From positions 1 to 40,944 of IMG/VR virus record IMGVR_UViG_3300025889_000270: a DNA stretch of 40,944 bases, one strand, 5' to 3'. The notes beneath the pieces were generated by a model. The model did not search any database and had not been told where the DNA came from. It worked only from the letters and a program-made list of their open reading frames with translations. Positions 5,993-13,269 of this stretch are shown piece by piece. Numbering within the stretch: the stretch's first letter is position 1; each line of letters begins with the position of its first letter. The position numbers and the translations under genes were made by a program. The stretch is from a virus.

Positions 5993-6733
5993 ATGAAAAG
6001 AGAGGAGATAATCACCAAGTTAAACGATGACGAGCACTACTATGGTGAGTTCGGTAGACGTTACTTGAGCAACTCTGATATCAGAACACTGCTCACAAAC
6101 CCGCTAATGTTTAAAACACCTACTGAGAAAACTGTACCTATGTTGGTTGGTGGTTATTTCCACACTCTTGTTTTAGAACCTGACAAACTAAAAAGTTTTA
6201 AGGTTATAGAGAGTTCAACCCGTAACACAAAGGCTTATAAAGAGATGAGTGACGGTGAACTATGTTTGTTACAGAAAGAGGCTGATCAGTGCGAGTTGAT
6301 GTCAGATGCTTTGTTAGCAAACGATGTGTGCAGAGAAATGATTAGAGGACATGCTAAGTCTAACATAGATTATGAAGTACCAGGTCTTTGTGAGATCGAG
6401 GGACACATGTGGAAAGGCAAAGCAGATATTCTAAATCACGACCTACAATTAATTATAGATATAAAGACTACTTCTGACTTAGGTAAGTTTAGAAAGTCTG
6501 CATATACTTACAATTATGACTCTCAGGCCTATATATATCGCAAGATGTTTGGTTATGACATGGTATTTATTGCTATTGATAAGTCAAACAATCATATAGG
6601 TGTGTACGATTGCTCAGATAACTTCTTGATTAGTGGTCATGATAAAGTTAAAAGAGCAGTTGAAGCGTATGAGTTGTTCTATCAGAACGACTCTTTTGAT
6701 CCAGAACAGTATTTTATTAACGAAACACTTTAA
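5993..6733 (+). CDS. RecE/Exo VIII-like PD-(D/E)XK exonuclease
   Basis: This 246-residue nuclease fits the phage exonuclease VIII/RecB-like PD-(D/E)XK group. GGYFHTLVLEPD (H57) is the conserved early histidine motif, GKADIL gives D145, IIDIKTT gives D156-x-K158, and YDSQAYIYR gives Q178. Such enzymes resect double-stranded DNA so that the ERF protein encoded 1 base upstream can anneal the strands, a two-component recombination system. The next gene, an SSB-like protein, completes the module. Confidence 0.87.
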   Translation: MKREEIITKLNDDEHYYGEFGRRYLSNSDIRTLLTNPLMFKTPTEKTVPMLVGGYFHTLVLEPDKLKSFKVIESSTRNTKAYKEMSDGELCLLQKEADQCELMSDALLANDVCREMIRGHAKSNIDYEVPGLCEIEGHMWKGKADILNHDLQLIIDIKTTSDLGKFRKSAYTYNYDSQAYIYRKMFGYDMVFIAIDKSNNHIGVYDCSDNFLISGHDKVKRAVEAYELFYQNDSFDPEQYFINETL

Positions 6734-6736
6734 GCC

Positions 6737-7045
6737 ATGGCAGGTATTGTAAAAGCGTCAATCGACTTGACGAAGATTCCCAAAGAAAAAATCGTAGATG
6801 GGAAAAAAGGCAAGTACATCAACATTGTACTAAACATTAACAATGATCCAGATCAGTTTGGTAACCAAGCATCTGTAGTTGTAGATCAAACAAAAGAAGA
6901 GCGTAATGCTAAGGAAGCAAAAGTTTACTTAGGTAACGGTAAAGTTATGTGGACAGATGGTCAGTTCCCTGATCCAGTTCCTTACGAGGGTAATCAACAG
7001 AGACAGCAACCAAAACCTGCGCCAGTAGACGATCTACCATTCTAA
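6737..7045 (+). CDS. SSB-like single-stranded DNA-binding protein
   Basis: This 102-residue protein has a small beta-rich N-terminal part (KGKYINIVLNINNDPDQFGN), a Pro/Gln-rich linker (GNQQRQQPKPAP) and an acidic tail VDDLPF. That layout (compact domain, disordered linker, DD-x-PF tip) is the hallmark of bacterial SSB, whose tail recruits replication proteins. The domain is shorter than a standard OB-fold SSB and not clearly of that family. Position between the recombination pair and the primase-helicase supports the role. Confidence 0.72.
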   Translation: MAGIVKASIDLTKIPKEKIVDGKKGKYINIVLNINNDPDQFGNQASVVVDQTKEERNAKEAKVYLGNGKVMWTDGQFPDPVPYEGNQQRQQPKPAPVDDLPF

Positions 7046-8758
7046 ATGCAAGTAAACACGACCGAGATTAATGGTTTTGAAATCGATGTATTCAACCATT
7101 ATGATCTTGAGACGGGCAAGACACAGGGGATATGTCCCTTGTGTTCTGCCGATCGCAAGAAAGAAAATCAGAAGAAAGCATGTGCTTCGTATGATTGGGA
7201 ACGCGGTCTTGGAACTTGCCATAATTGCAATGAAACATTCCAACTACACACTTTTAAGAGAAAAGGCTCAGCAGATAAAGTCTATGTAAGACCAGAACCT
7301 GTAGAGATATCTCCGGTAAGTGAGAAAGTTGAGACTTGGTTTAGCAAAAGAGGTATAAGCGTCGCAACACTGAGTAACTTAAAAGTTACATCTGGTGATG
7401 AGTTTATGCCTCAAACAGGTAAGACCGAAAGCGTAATAAAGTTTAACTACTTCATTGCCAATGCTTTAATAAATGTAAAGTATAGAGATGGACGTAAGAA
7501 CTTTAAACTTTATAAAGGCGCTGAGAAAGTATTCTATAATCTAGACAGCATAGCTAATACTAGCGAGTGTGTTATAGTTGAGGGCGAAATGGATGTTCTT
7601 AGCTTACACGAAGCTGGTGTTAGAAACGTTGTATCTGTACCTAACGGTGCTACACTTGGTAATAACAACCTTGACTACTTAGATAACTGTATTGATTACT
7701 TTGTAGACAAGGAAAAGATTATTATAGCTGTAGATAACGATGAGGCAGGACAAGCGTTGCAAGCAGAGCTTATTCGTAGGCTAGGTGCTGAAGTTTGTTA
7801 TGTAGCAGACTTTAGCCCGTGTAAAGACGCTAACGAGTACTTAATTAAGTACAACAAAGAAGATCTATCTGATATAATACATAAAGCAAAACCCGTTCCA
7901 TTAGAGAACGTTACTACGCTTCGTGATATAGAAGATGATATAATCGACTTTGTTCAGAATGGGTTTAAACCTGGATTTCAAATAGGTTTAGATAACTTTG
8001 ATAACATATTTAGCACGTATACAGGTCAGTTCATAACTGTTACAGGTATTCCATCAAGTGGTAAATCAGACTGGGTAGATCAAATGTGTGTTGGTTACAA
8101 CCGTAACTATGGTTGGAAAACAGCATACGCATCTCCTGAAAACACACCTACATATCTACACGCACATAAGCTTGTAAGAAAAATATGGGGCGGTATGCCT
8201 CATAAGTCTGATATTGGTACAGAGCATTGGAAAAAAGTTACTGACCATGTCAACGACAACTTCTTTTTTATAGACATGGAGCGTTATAGTTTAGATGCAG
8301 TTCTTAAAAAAGGCGGTGAGCTAGTTAAACGTAAAGGTATAAAGTGTCTTGTTATCGATCCTTTTAATAAAGTTAGAGACCTAAAAGGCAATCAAAGTGA
8401 CGTTAATATATACACCATGGAGTATCTCACTAAAATTGAGATATTTGCTAAAAAGTATGACGTGCTTGTTGTTATAGTCGCTCACCCAACTAAAATGTAC
8501 AAGGACAACAATGGAAACATTGAAGAACCTACCATGTATAACATTAAAGGTGGTGGTGAGTGGTACGATGCGTCTTACCACGGTTTGCTTGTACATAGAA
8601 ACTACGAGCAAAAGACAGTTAAGGTAAAAGTGTTGAAAGTTAAGTTCCAAAATCTGGGAGATAATGGAGCTGAGGCACACTTTAAATGGGATGTGAACTC
8701 AGGATTATATATGCAAATACCTGATATAAATGAGCAAGCATTACCTTGGGAAAGTTGA
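7046..8758 (+). CDS. T7 gp4-like primase-helicase
   Basis: This 570-residue replication protein combines primase and DnaB-type helicase. The N-terminal zinc finger has C30-x2-C33 and C58-x2-C61. The TOPRIM core has E180 in VIVEGEMDVL and D230-x-D232 in IIAVDNDEAG. The helicase Walker A is GIPSSGKSD (about 334-342), Walker B is CLVIDPFN (about 434-441), followed by VVIVAHPTKM. The length matches T7 gp4 (566 aa). It starts directly after the SSB-like stop. It should unwind and prime DNA for a replicative polymerase that is not in this window. Confidence 0.93.
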   Translation: MQVNTTEINGFEIDVFNHYDLETGKTQGICPLCSADRKKENQKKACASYDWERGLGTCHNCNETFQLHTFKRKGSADKVYVRPEPVEISPVSEKVETWFSKRGISVATLSNLKVTSGDEFMPQTGKTESVIKFNYFIANALINVKYRDGRKNFKLYKGAEKVFYNLDSIANTSECVIVEGEMDVLSLHEAGVRNVVSVPNGATLGNNNLDYLDNCIDYFVDKEKIIIAVDNDEAGQALQAELIRRLGAEVCYVADFSPCKDANEYLIKYNKEDLSDIIHKAKPVPLENVTTLRDIEDDIIDFVQNGFKPGFQIGLDNFDNIFSTYTGQFITVTGIPSSGKSDWVDQMCVGYNRNYGWKTAYASPENTPTYLHAHKLVRKIWGGMPHKSDIGTEHWKKVTDHVNDNFFFIDMERYSLDAVLKKGGELVKRKGIKCLVIDPFNKVRDLKGNQSDVNIYTMEYLTKIEIFAKKYDVLVVIVAHPTKMYKDNNGNIEEPTMYNIKGGGEWYDASYHGLLVHRNYEQKTVKVKVLKVKFQNLGDNGAEAHFKWDVNSGLYMQIPDINEQALPWES

Positions 8759-8759
8759 T

Positions 8760-8981
8760 ATGGGAAGCTACGAGTTTACTGCAGAAGAATATAAAGCTAG
8801 AACATGGTGCAACAGAAATGATATTTGGATGACGCCACTAGCTAAGAACAATAAACAGTGGTATATAGAAGTCAGAGTTAATGGAGACATTAGACAATCA
8901 CCCGGAACATATGGGAAGGATGAAATATGGAAAAAATGCTTTGACTTTTATATGTACTACTATAATAAGTTGAATAAATGA
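8760..8981 (+). CDS. small hypothetical protein (73 aa)
   Basis: The start chosen is ATG at 8760, one base after the helicase stop. A longer start at 8730 would overlap the helicase by 29 bases and is less likely. The 73 residues are rich in Trp/Tyr (CNRNDIWMTPLAKNNKQWYI, then KCFDFYMYYYNKL) and look like a small globular domain. No family is recognised. It ends in an ATGA overlap with the ThyA-family gene. Confidence 0.6.
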   Translation: MGSYEFTAEEYKARTWCNRNDIWMTPLAKNNKQWYIEVRVNGDIRQSPGTYGKDEIWKKCFDFYMYYYNKLNK

Positions 8982-9622
8982 AAGATAGATTTTGGGACGC
9001 TAATGAAGCGTTTGAGTACTACTTAGATCTCATACGGCAGTTTGGCTGGAAAACAGATGTTGGTACTAAAAAAATAAGCAACGTTGGGTTTCACATAACA
9101 AATCCAGAGAAAAACGAAATAAGAACACCAGAGCGTAAATGGAGTAAAGAGTACGCAGAAGCTGAGTGGCAGTGGTACTTATCCGGTGATCGTCAAGTAT
9201 CTAAACTAGGTGAGATATACGGTAAGGTTCCAGTAATATGGGAGAAGATGGCCAATAGCGTTGGTGATGTAAACTCTAATTACGGTTGGCAATGGGAACG
9301 CGAGCATCAAATTGATTATGTCGTGTCAGAACTCAAAGCAAATCCAAGTAGTAGAAGAGCAGCTATAAGCATATACGACGGCAAAGAGTGGTCACACTAC
9401 AGAAAAGACACGCCTTGTACTTTTGCTATACACTTTTCTATTGCATCAGGCCATCTAAACATGACCGTTATGATGCGCTCTAACGATCTCTGGTTTGGTT
9501 TCTGCAACGATCAGTACTGTTTTTCAGAACTACAAAAGATGATCGCAGAGAGACTGTCTATGCCAGTAGGTGAATACTACCACTTTGTTTGTGACTTACA
9601 CTTATACGAAAAACACTTATAA
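8978..9622 (+). CDS. thymidylate synthase / pyrimidine hydroxymethylase family
   Basis: This 214-residue member of the ThyA superfamily methylates or hydroxymethylates the C5 of a pyrimidine nucleotide using methylene-tetrahydrofolate. Visible parts are SSRRAAI (phosphate-binding Arg 126/127), TPCTF with the catalytic C147, RSNDLWFGF (167-175) and DLHLYEKH (206-213). Aligned without gaps to E. coli ThyA, D178 falls where N177 selects uracil; T4 dCMP hydroxymethylase also has Asp there. The protein is about 50 residues shorter than ThyA. The exact substrate (dUMP or dCMP) is therefore open. Confidence 0.82.
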   Translation: MKDRFWDANEAFEYYLDLIRQFGWKTDVGTKKISNVGFHITNPEKNEIRTPERKWSKEYAEAEWQWYLSGDRQVSKLGEIYGKVPVIWEKMANSVGDVNSNYGWQWEREHQIDYVVSELKANPSSRRAAISIYDGKEWSHYRKDTPCTFAIHFSIASGHLNMTVMMRSNDLWFGFCNDQYCFSELQKMIAERLSMPVGEYYHFVCDLHLYEKHL

Positions 9623-9625
9623 ATT

Positions 9626-10396
9626 ATGTATTATATTTATCATATCCCTGGTAAAAAGATTGGCGTGGCGCGTAATCTTAAATACAGGGTAACGCTAATG
9701 CAGGGTTACCAGCCTGGCGAGTATGAAGTACTTGATCAAAGCGACAGCATTGATTACATTTCTAATCGGGAAATAGAGCTTCAGAAAGCGTATGGCTACG
9801 CGGTAGATCCAGTATTGTACAAAGATCTTTTTAAATCATATAATAAAAACAATGCCATGATTACATTTAGTAGCCAGACGACGACTTTTCCGTTCGAGAG
9901 AAAAGACTTAAGAGAAAAATTAATAGCTTATATAGGCCATTCTTGGATGACAGAGGATGGTTTATTTACTATTGATAAAGAAACCATTGACTGGATCGCG
10001 AAGAACGCACAGAAGTCAATGTTTGATAAAGAAAAAAGTTACATATATAATAAAGCATTTGCTGAGTACTTATCTGAAAAAGATAGTGTAGAGACCTCAG
10101 AAGTGTTTGATAACATCCGCAAGTGGGCAAAAGACCGGGGTCTGTACGATAAAGGGGATGTGAAGACGCAGTACGTTAAACTCATGGAAGAAGCAGGAGA
10201 GTTAGCGCAGTCTATTATCAAACAAGATGATGTTGAGTTTGTAGACGCTATAGGGGATATAGTTGTCGTATTAACGAATTTAGCTCATTTAGGTGGCTAT
10301 ACTATTGAGGAGTGTATTGATGCTGCTTACACGCAGATCTCTACAAGAAAAGGTGCGATGGTTAATGGTTCATTTGTAAAGCAAGAGTCTTTATGA
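9626..10396 (+). CDS. GIY-YIG-like domain fused to MazG-type NTP pyrophosphohydrolase
   Basis: This 256-residue two-domain protein carries a C-terminal MazG-type helical NTP pyrophosphohydrolase at about 158-250 with the metal motif E189-x2-E192 ... E204-x2-D207 (MEEAGELAQS, VEFVDAIGDIVVVL). MazG proteins clear or convert nucleotides, and phage versions may manipulate host nucleotide pools or (p)ppGpp. The N-terminus (MYYIYHIPGKKIGVARNLKY then R, and EIELQKAYGY at about 49-58) has the strand pattern of a GIY-YIG nuclease-like fold, with YIY...KIGVA in place of GIY...YIG. Catalytic competence of this half is uncertain. An ATGA overlap links it to a second small helical protein. Confidence 0.78.
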   Translation: MYYIYHIPGKKIGVARNLKYRVTLMQGYQPGEYEVLDQSDSIDYISNREIELQKAYGYAVDPVLYKDLFKSYNKNNAMITFSSQTTTFPFERKDLREKLIAYIGHSWMTEDGLFTIDKETIDWIAKNAQKSMFDKEKSYIYNKAFAEYLSEKDSVETSEVFDNIRKWAKDRGLYDKGDVKTQYVKLMEEAGELAQSIIKQDDVEFVDAIGDIVVVLTNLAHLGGYTIEECIDAAYTQISTRKGAMVNGSFVKQESL

Positions 10397-10635
10397 AACA
10401 GAAAACCATTGATTTCAGAGACCCAGTTGTCGAAAAAGTAGTAGACAAATTTGTAGACAGATCTAACGTAGGCTACAAAAAGTACGGTGTTACGCTTGAT
10501 GAGGAGCGTAGAAAAAAGATTAAGGACTTAGCAGATTATTTGAACGACGTTCAGGAAGAACTAATGGATGCCATCTTGTATCTCCAAGCTGCTAGAGACG
10601 AGCTTAAAGATATGAATGATGAAGAAAAGGACTAG
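10393..10635 (+). CDS. small helical MazG-like protein (80 aa)
   Basis: This 80-residue all-helical protein contains SNVGYKKYGVTL and then QEELMDAILYLQAARDEL (about residues 53-70). The 'GxxKYG...EExxDxxxY' pattern is seen in small phage proteins related to the all-alpha NTP pyrophosphohydrolases. Only part of the metal motif is visible, so the activity is uncertain. The start lies in the ATGA overlap with the MazG fusion, consistent with a shared nucleotide-metabolism role. Confidence 0.62.
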   Translation: MKQKTIDFRDPVVEKVVDKFVDRSNVGYKKYGVTLDEERRKKIKDLADYLNDVQEELMDAILYLQAARDELKDMNDEEKD

Positions 10636-11095
10636 AAAAAAAGGTCCGGTACGTGCAAAGAAAGTAACATATGACGGCATAAATTTCCAAAGCGGGTTAG
10701 AGAAGTACATGTATGTGGCTCTACGAAAAGCAAAAATAAAAGCGTCATACGAGGGACAAAGCTTTGAACTGATACCAGGCTTCATGTTTAAAAACAAATC
10801 TTACGAAAGACAATCAAATGGTAAGGGAGGATATATTGAGAGAGGCAATAAAAAGATACGTGCAATCACCTATACACCGGACTTCGTCGGAGACGATTTC
10901 ATCATCGAGTGTAAAGGAAGAGCAAACGAATCTTTCCCAATTAGATGGAAGTTGTTCAAGCGACACGTCGCGATGAACATGCCTGATGTAACTTTATACA
11001 AACCTCAAAATCAAAAAGAATGCGACGAGACAGTGCAGCTTATTCAAATAAAAAGAAGGGCAAAGCAAACAATGCTTCTAAAGGATACGAGATGA
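10616..11095 (+). CDS. T7 endonuclease I-like PD-(D/E)XK nuclease
   Basis: This 159-residue nuclease resembles T7 gp3, a Holliday-junction resolvase, and related phage endonucleases. The N-terminus is very basic (MKKRTRKKGPVRAKK). It is followed by INFQSGLEKYMY (E29), TYTPDF (D89) and IIECKG (E98-x-K100), the full E...PD...ExK catalytic set. It overlaps the previous gene by 20 bases; the start is MM at 10616/10619. It probably resolves branched DNA made by recombination and replication before packaging. Confidence 0.83.
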   Translation: MMKKRTRKKGPVRAKKVTYDGINFQSGLEKYMYVALRKAKIKASYEGQSFELIPGFMFKNKSYERQSNGKGGYIERGNKKIRAITYTPDFVGDDFIIECKGRANESFPIRWKLFKRHVAMNMPDVTLYKPQNQKECDETVQLIQIKRRAKQTMLLKDTR

Positions 11096-11190
11096 GGCAA
11101 GTGGACAGGTATGTTAAATGGTGTATGAACACCAAAGGATATATCAGATTTAAAGAACTAGAAAAAATAACAGCCAAATACGGTTTATAA
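11092..11190 (+). CDS. tiny basic protein (32 aa)
   Basis: This 32-residue frame (MRQVDRYVKWCMNTKGYIRF, then KELEKITAKYGL) begins in an ATGA overlap with the nuclease gene and ends in a TAATG overlap with the next gene. Coupling on both sides is the main evidence that it is translated. No family is recognised. Confidence 0.5.
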   Translation: MRQVDRYVKWCMNTKGYIRFKELEKITAKYGL

Positions 11191-11378
11191 TGCAAGAAAC
11201 TTACTGGGAGGTATCCTTTGGTTTTTACCCTGGAATATTATTAGGTTTTAGAACCTATCAAGAAATGGACGATGTGAAGTGGGAAGATGACCCAGCAATA
11301 CTGATCGAAAGAAATCATGTGCTTTACATCCCTTTCGTGGACATGTGTATAAGAGTATTAACACTTAAAAAAGATTAA
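11190..11378 (+). CDS. small hypothetical protein (62 aa)
   Basis: This 62-residue protein contains YWEVSFGFYPGILLGFRTY and DHVLY-like strands typical of small beta-sandwich phage proteins; no function is known. The start overlaps the stop of the 32-residue gene by one base (TAATG), and it is followed one base later by another small gene. Confidence 0.62.
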   Translation: MQETYWEVSFGFYPGILLGFRTYQEMDDVKWEDDPAILIERNHVLYIPFVDMCIRVLTLKKD

Positions 11379-11379
11379 A

Positions 11380-11481
11380 ATGTCAGACGACTTTCAAGAT
11401 TTTGTTGACATGCTAGAGCAAGCTGAGCAACCTGCTTGTAATTTAGATAACCCTGAAGACTGTGAGGCCTGTGGCTCGTAG
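11380..11481 (+). CDS. tiny acidic Cys-containing protein (33 aa)
   Basis: ATG at 11380, one base after the previous stop, encodes MSDDFQDFVDMLEQAEQPAC followed by NLDNPEDCEACGS. It has three cysteines, two in a CxxC at the end, and a strong acidic bias. It is too short for family assignment. Tight spacing supports translation. Confidence 0.45.
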   Translation: MSDDFQDFVDMLEQAEQPACNLDNPEDCEACGS

Positions 11482-11575
11482 TAAAAAGAAAACAGCACCA
11501 AAAAGTAATAAGAGCAATTGGTGTGTCGTAGCTCCTAAAGAATGTACTTGCAAAAATGGTTGTAATGAGAGATAA
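11471..11575 (+). CDS. tiny basic Cys-rich protein (34 aa, GTG start)
   Basis: GTG at 11471 inside the end of the previous gene reads MARSKKKTAPKSNKSNWCVV and then APKECTCKNGCNER. The Lys-rich N-terminus and four cysteines (C18, C25, C27, C31 in the C-terminal half) look like a small zinc-binding knuckle. The start codon is non-ATG and the frame is short. It overlaps both neighbours by about 10 bases, in keeping with this packed region. Confidence 0.42.
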   Translation: MARSKKKTAPKSNKSNWCVVAPKECTCKNGCNER

Positions 11576-11735
11576 CAGAGTAGATAGTATACTACACGAA
11601 TTAGCGATCCTACACAGTAATGTAGGAACAGACTCCACAAGAGAAGAGTTAGATATTATTTATAATAAAGAAAATTACTTGAGAAGAAAAATAGCGGAAA
11701 TAGACCCAGAATTAGAGGAAAGACTTTTCCCTTAA
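11565..11735 (+). CDS. small helical hypothetical protein (56 aa), last gene of early strand
   Basis: ATG at 11565 to TAA at 11733-11735 gives 56 residues of charged helix (DSILHELAILHSNVGTDSTR, then RRKIAEIDPELEERLFP). This looks like a short coiled coil. It is the last + strand gene, 60 bases before the bidirectional terminator. Opposite-strand frames here (11375-11640) have no start context and are regarded as shadows. Confidence 0.5.
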   Translation: MRDNRVDSILHELAILHSNVGTDSTREELDIIYNKENYLRRKIAEIDPELEERLFP

Positions 11736-11794
11736 AAATTATTGGGTATATTAGCTAAGTCATTGCTCCCAGGTTTTGATTAAACACTGTTTTT

Positions 11795-11825
11795 AAAACC
11801 AGCTGCGAAAGTGGCTGGTTTTTTT
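11795..11825. terminator. bidirectional intrinsic terminator between converging gene blocks
   Basis: AAAACCAGC plus TGC, a GAAA tetraloop, then GTG plus GCTGGTTTT forms a 12-bp stem (inner TGC/GTG with G-U pairs). It is followed on the + strand by a run of seven T (11819-11825) and flanked on the - strand by A-T pairs giving TTTT after the stem. It sits exactly where the + strand early genes and - strand late genes meet; the stop codon of the - strand gene lies in the T-run. Confidence 0.85.
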
Positions 11826-12915
11826 ATCTAAACTGGTAGTTAATCCCTGCTTTGATCTCAAAGACTTCTTTATCCCAGTACTTCATATACTCGCCTTCTG
11901 CGAATATACCCCAGTTCAATCCTATCTTATAACCTATAACTCCACCGAAGTTGTAGTCGATCCATTGCCCTGGTATAAAATGATTTGTATTTTCTAGCTC
12001 ATCAGCAAACTGCTCGTAGGAAAACATATGATCTCCTATAATATGTTTGTGCCACGGTAGCATACTTGCCCATGAATGAACCCAAAAGTCTTCTGAGTAG
12101 TGATAATAATCAATACCGATTATAGCTGATAAGGAGCCAAGTGCGCCAATGCCAGCGAGTTGCTCTGCATTATATGCATTTACAATATCGCCGTATATAT
12201 ACTTTCTAAAATCAAGATCAGTGTCAGCAACTTTGTTACCGTCTGGATCTAACCAGTACCAGTCAAAATTGTCTACCTCGTCGTCGTTATCGTAATCGAT
12301 ACCGTAATATATATCTTCATAACCCATATCACGCACTAGGTCCCACCACGGGCTAGTAGCCAAATATTCTGCAATAGGATTGTAACCATAAGCTTGGTGC
12401 TGTCGTGCTGCAACACCTAAACTAAAATCTACTTCGCCAACACGCAGTCTTCCTCTCACCTCAACTTGAGTGTAATCCAGGTTAACTAACCCCTGGTTGA
12501 ACAGCTCTGCTTTTACCATCCAATACTTACCTAAGTATCTGAGGAAGTAACGCTGGTTTATATAGTCGTTTCCTTGTTGTCTGCCGCGATCAAATTGAGC
12601 TAAGTACTCAAACCCCTCAACAGCACCAACAGTTGCGAATAAAGATGTTGTAGATTGGTTATGACCATCGTAAAATGGGTTTTGTCTTTTCTCGTAATCG
12701 TAACGAGCTACACGGCGAATGCCAAATGTATATCTGTAATCAAATGGGTTTTCAATAGTTATATCCATTAGGTCCCCACCTTGAGAAACAAAGTACTCTG
12801 ACTGTGCTTCCATTGGCGACGCTCCGTACACACTGGTGTACAACGTGCTGTACTTTAACAATCCCTGCCCAAACGCTGAGGTTGATATAAAAAATGTTAT
12901 AAGTAAATTTTTCAT
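11824..12915 (-). CDS. secreted outer-membrane beta-barrel-like protein
   Basis: This 363-residue protein has an N-terminal signal peptide (MKNLLITFFISTSAFG, probable cut before QG). The body alternates aromatic and polar residues (RYTFGIRRVARYDYE, NQRYFLRYLGKYWMVKAELF) and ends in a strand with C-terminal aromatic-plus-Arg, KAGINYQFR, as in outer-membrane beta-barrels. An insert rich in Asp (DYDNDDEVDNFDWYW, about residues 203-217) could bind calcium or sit outside the cell. It is the last gene of the late transcript, 2 bases after the thioredoxin-like gene. I recall related proteins in uncultured marine phages. Roles in lysis or receptor masking are guesses. Confidence 0.65.
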   Translation of the reverse strand: MKNLLITFFISTSAFGQGLLKYSTLYTSVYGASPMEAQSEYFVSQGGDLMDITIENPFDYRYTFGIRRVARYDYEKRQNPFYDGHNQSTTSLFATVGAVEGFEYLAQFDRGRQQGNDYINQRYFLRYLGKYWMVKAELFNQGLVNLDYTQVEVRGRLRVGEVDFSLGVAARQHQAYGYNPIAEYLATSPWWDLVRDMGYEDIYYGIDYDNDDEVDNFDWYWLDPDGNKVADTDLDFRKYIYGDIVNAYNAEQLAGIGALGSLSAIIGIDYYHYSEDFWVHSWASMLPWHKHIIGDHMFSYEQFADELENTNHFIPGQWIDYNFGGVIGYKIGLNWGIFAEGEYMKYWDKEVFEIKAGINYQFR

Positions 12916-12917
12916 GC

Positions 12918-13268
12918 TTAAAACTTATTAGCCCCGGTTAGCTGGTCAACTTCTTTTTGTATCTCACGATAATCTATATGGCTAAGCGATAAATTAATAC
13001 CAGCCTCCCATCTTGTAATTTCTTCACCGTTTTTGTACAATATTAATGTAGGCACTGATCTTATGCGCTCATCTTGCTTTAGCGCAGCATTGTTATCTAT
13101 AGATGCTTTAAATATTTTAGCATCTTTAATTTTAATAACGTCCACATAATTATTTGCGGAGTTGAAGCTCGCGTTGTAATGCACCAAAACTACGCCACGT
13201 TTACTAATAGTACTAGAAGCAAAAGAACATAGTGAAAATGCAATCAGCAGAAGTATTGTCTTTTTCAT
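12918..13268 (-). CDS. secreted thioredoxin-fold protein lacking the CxxC
   Basis: This 116-residue protein has a signal peptide (MKKTILLLIAFSLCSFASS) and a thioredoxin fold: strand GVVLVHYNA, helix, strand AKIFKASID, then the cis-proline motif SVPTLILYKNG (P73) and a C-terminal helix. Where thioredoxins have WCxxC it has NASFNSANN (about 32-40), with no cysteine, so it cannot act as a disulfide oxidoreductase. A scaffold, chaperone or binding role in the periplasm is more likely. It lies between a one-TM protein and a beta-barrel-like protein, spaced by 1-2 bases. Confidence 0.72.
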   Translation of the reverse strand: MKKTILLLIAFSLCSFASSTISKRGVVLVHYNASFNSANNYVDVIKIKDAKIFKASIDNNAALKQDERIRSVPTLILYKNGEEITRWEAGINLSLSHIDYREIQKEVDQLTGANKF

Positions 13269-13269
13269 A

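Noticed and set aside
11375-11640. Two - strand frames of 87 and 65 codons
   Set aside because: They lie opposite a chain of coupled + strand genes and on the wrong side of the bidirectional terminator.
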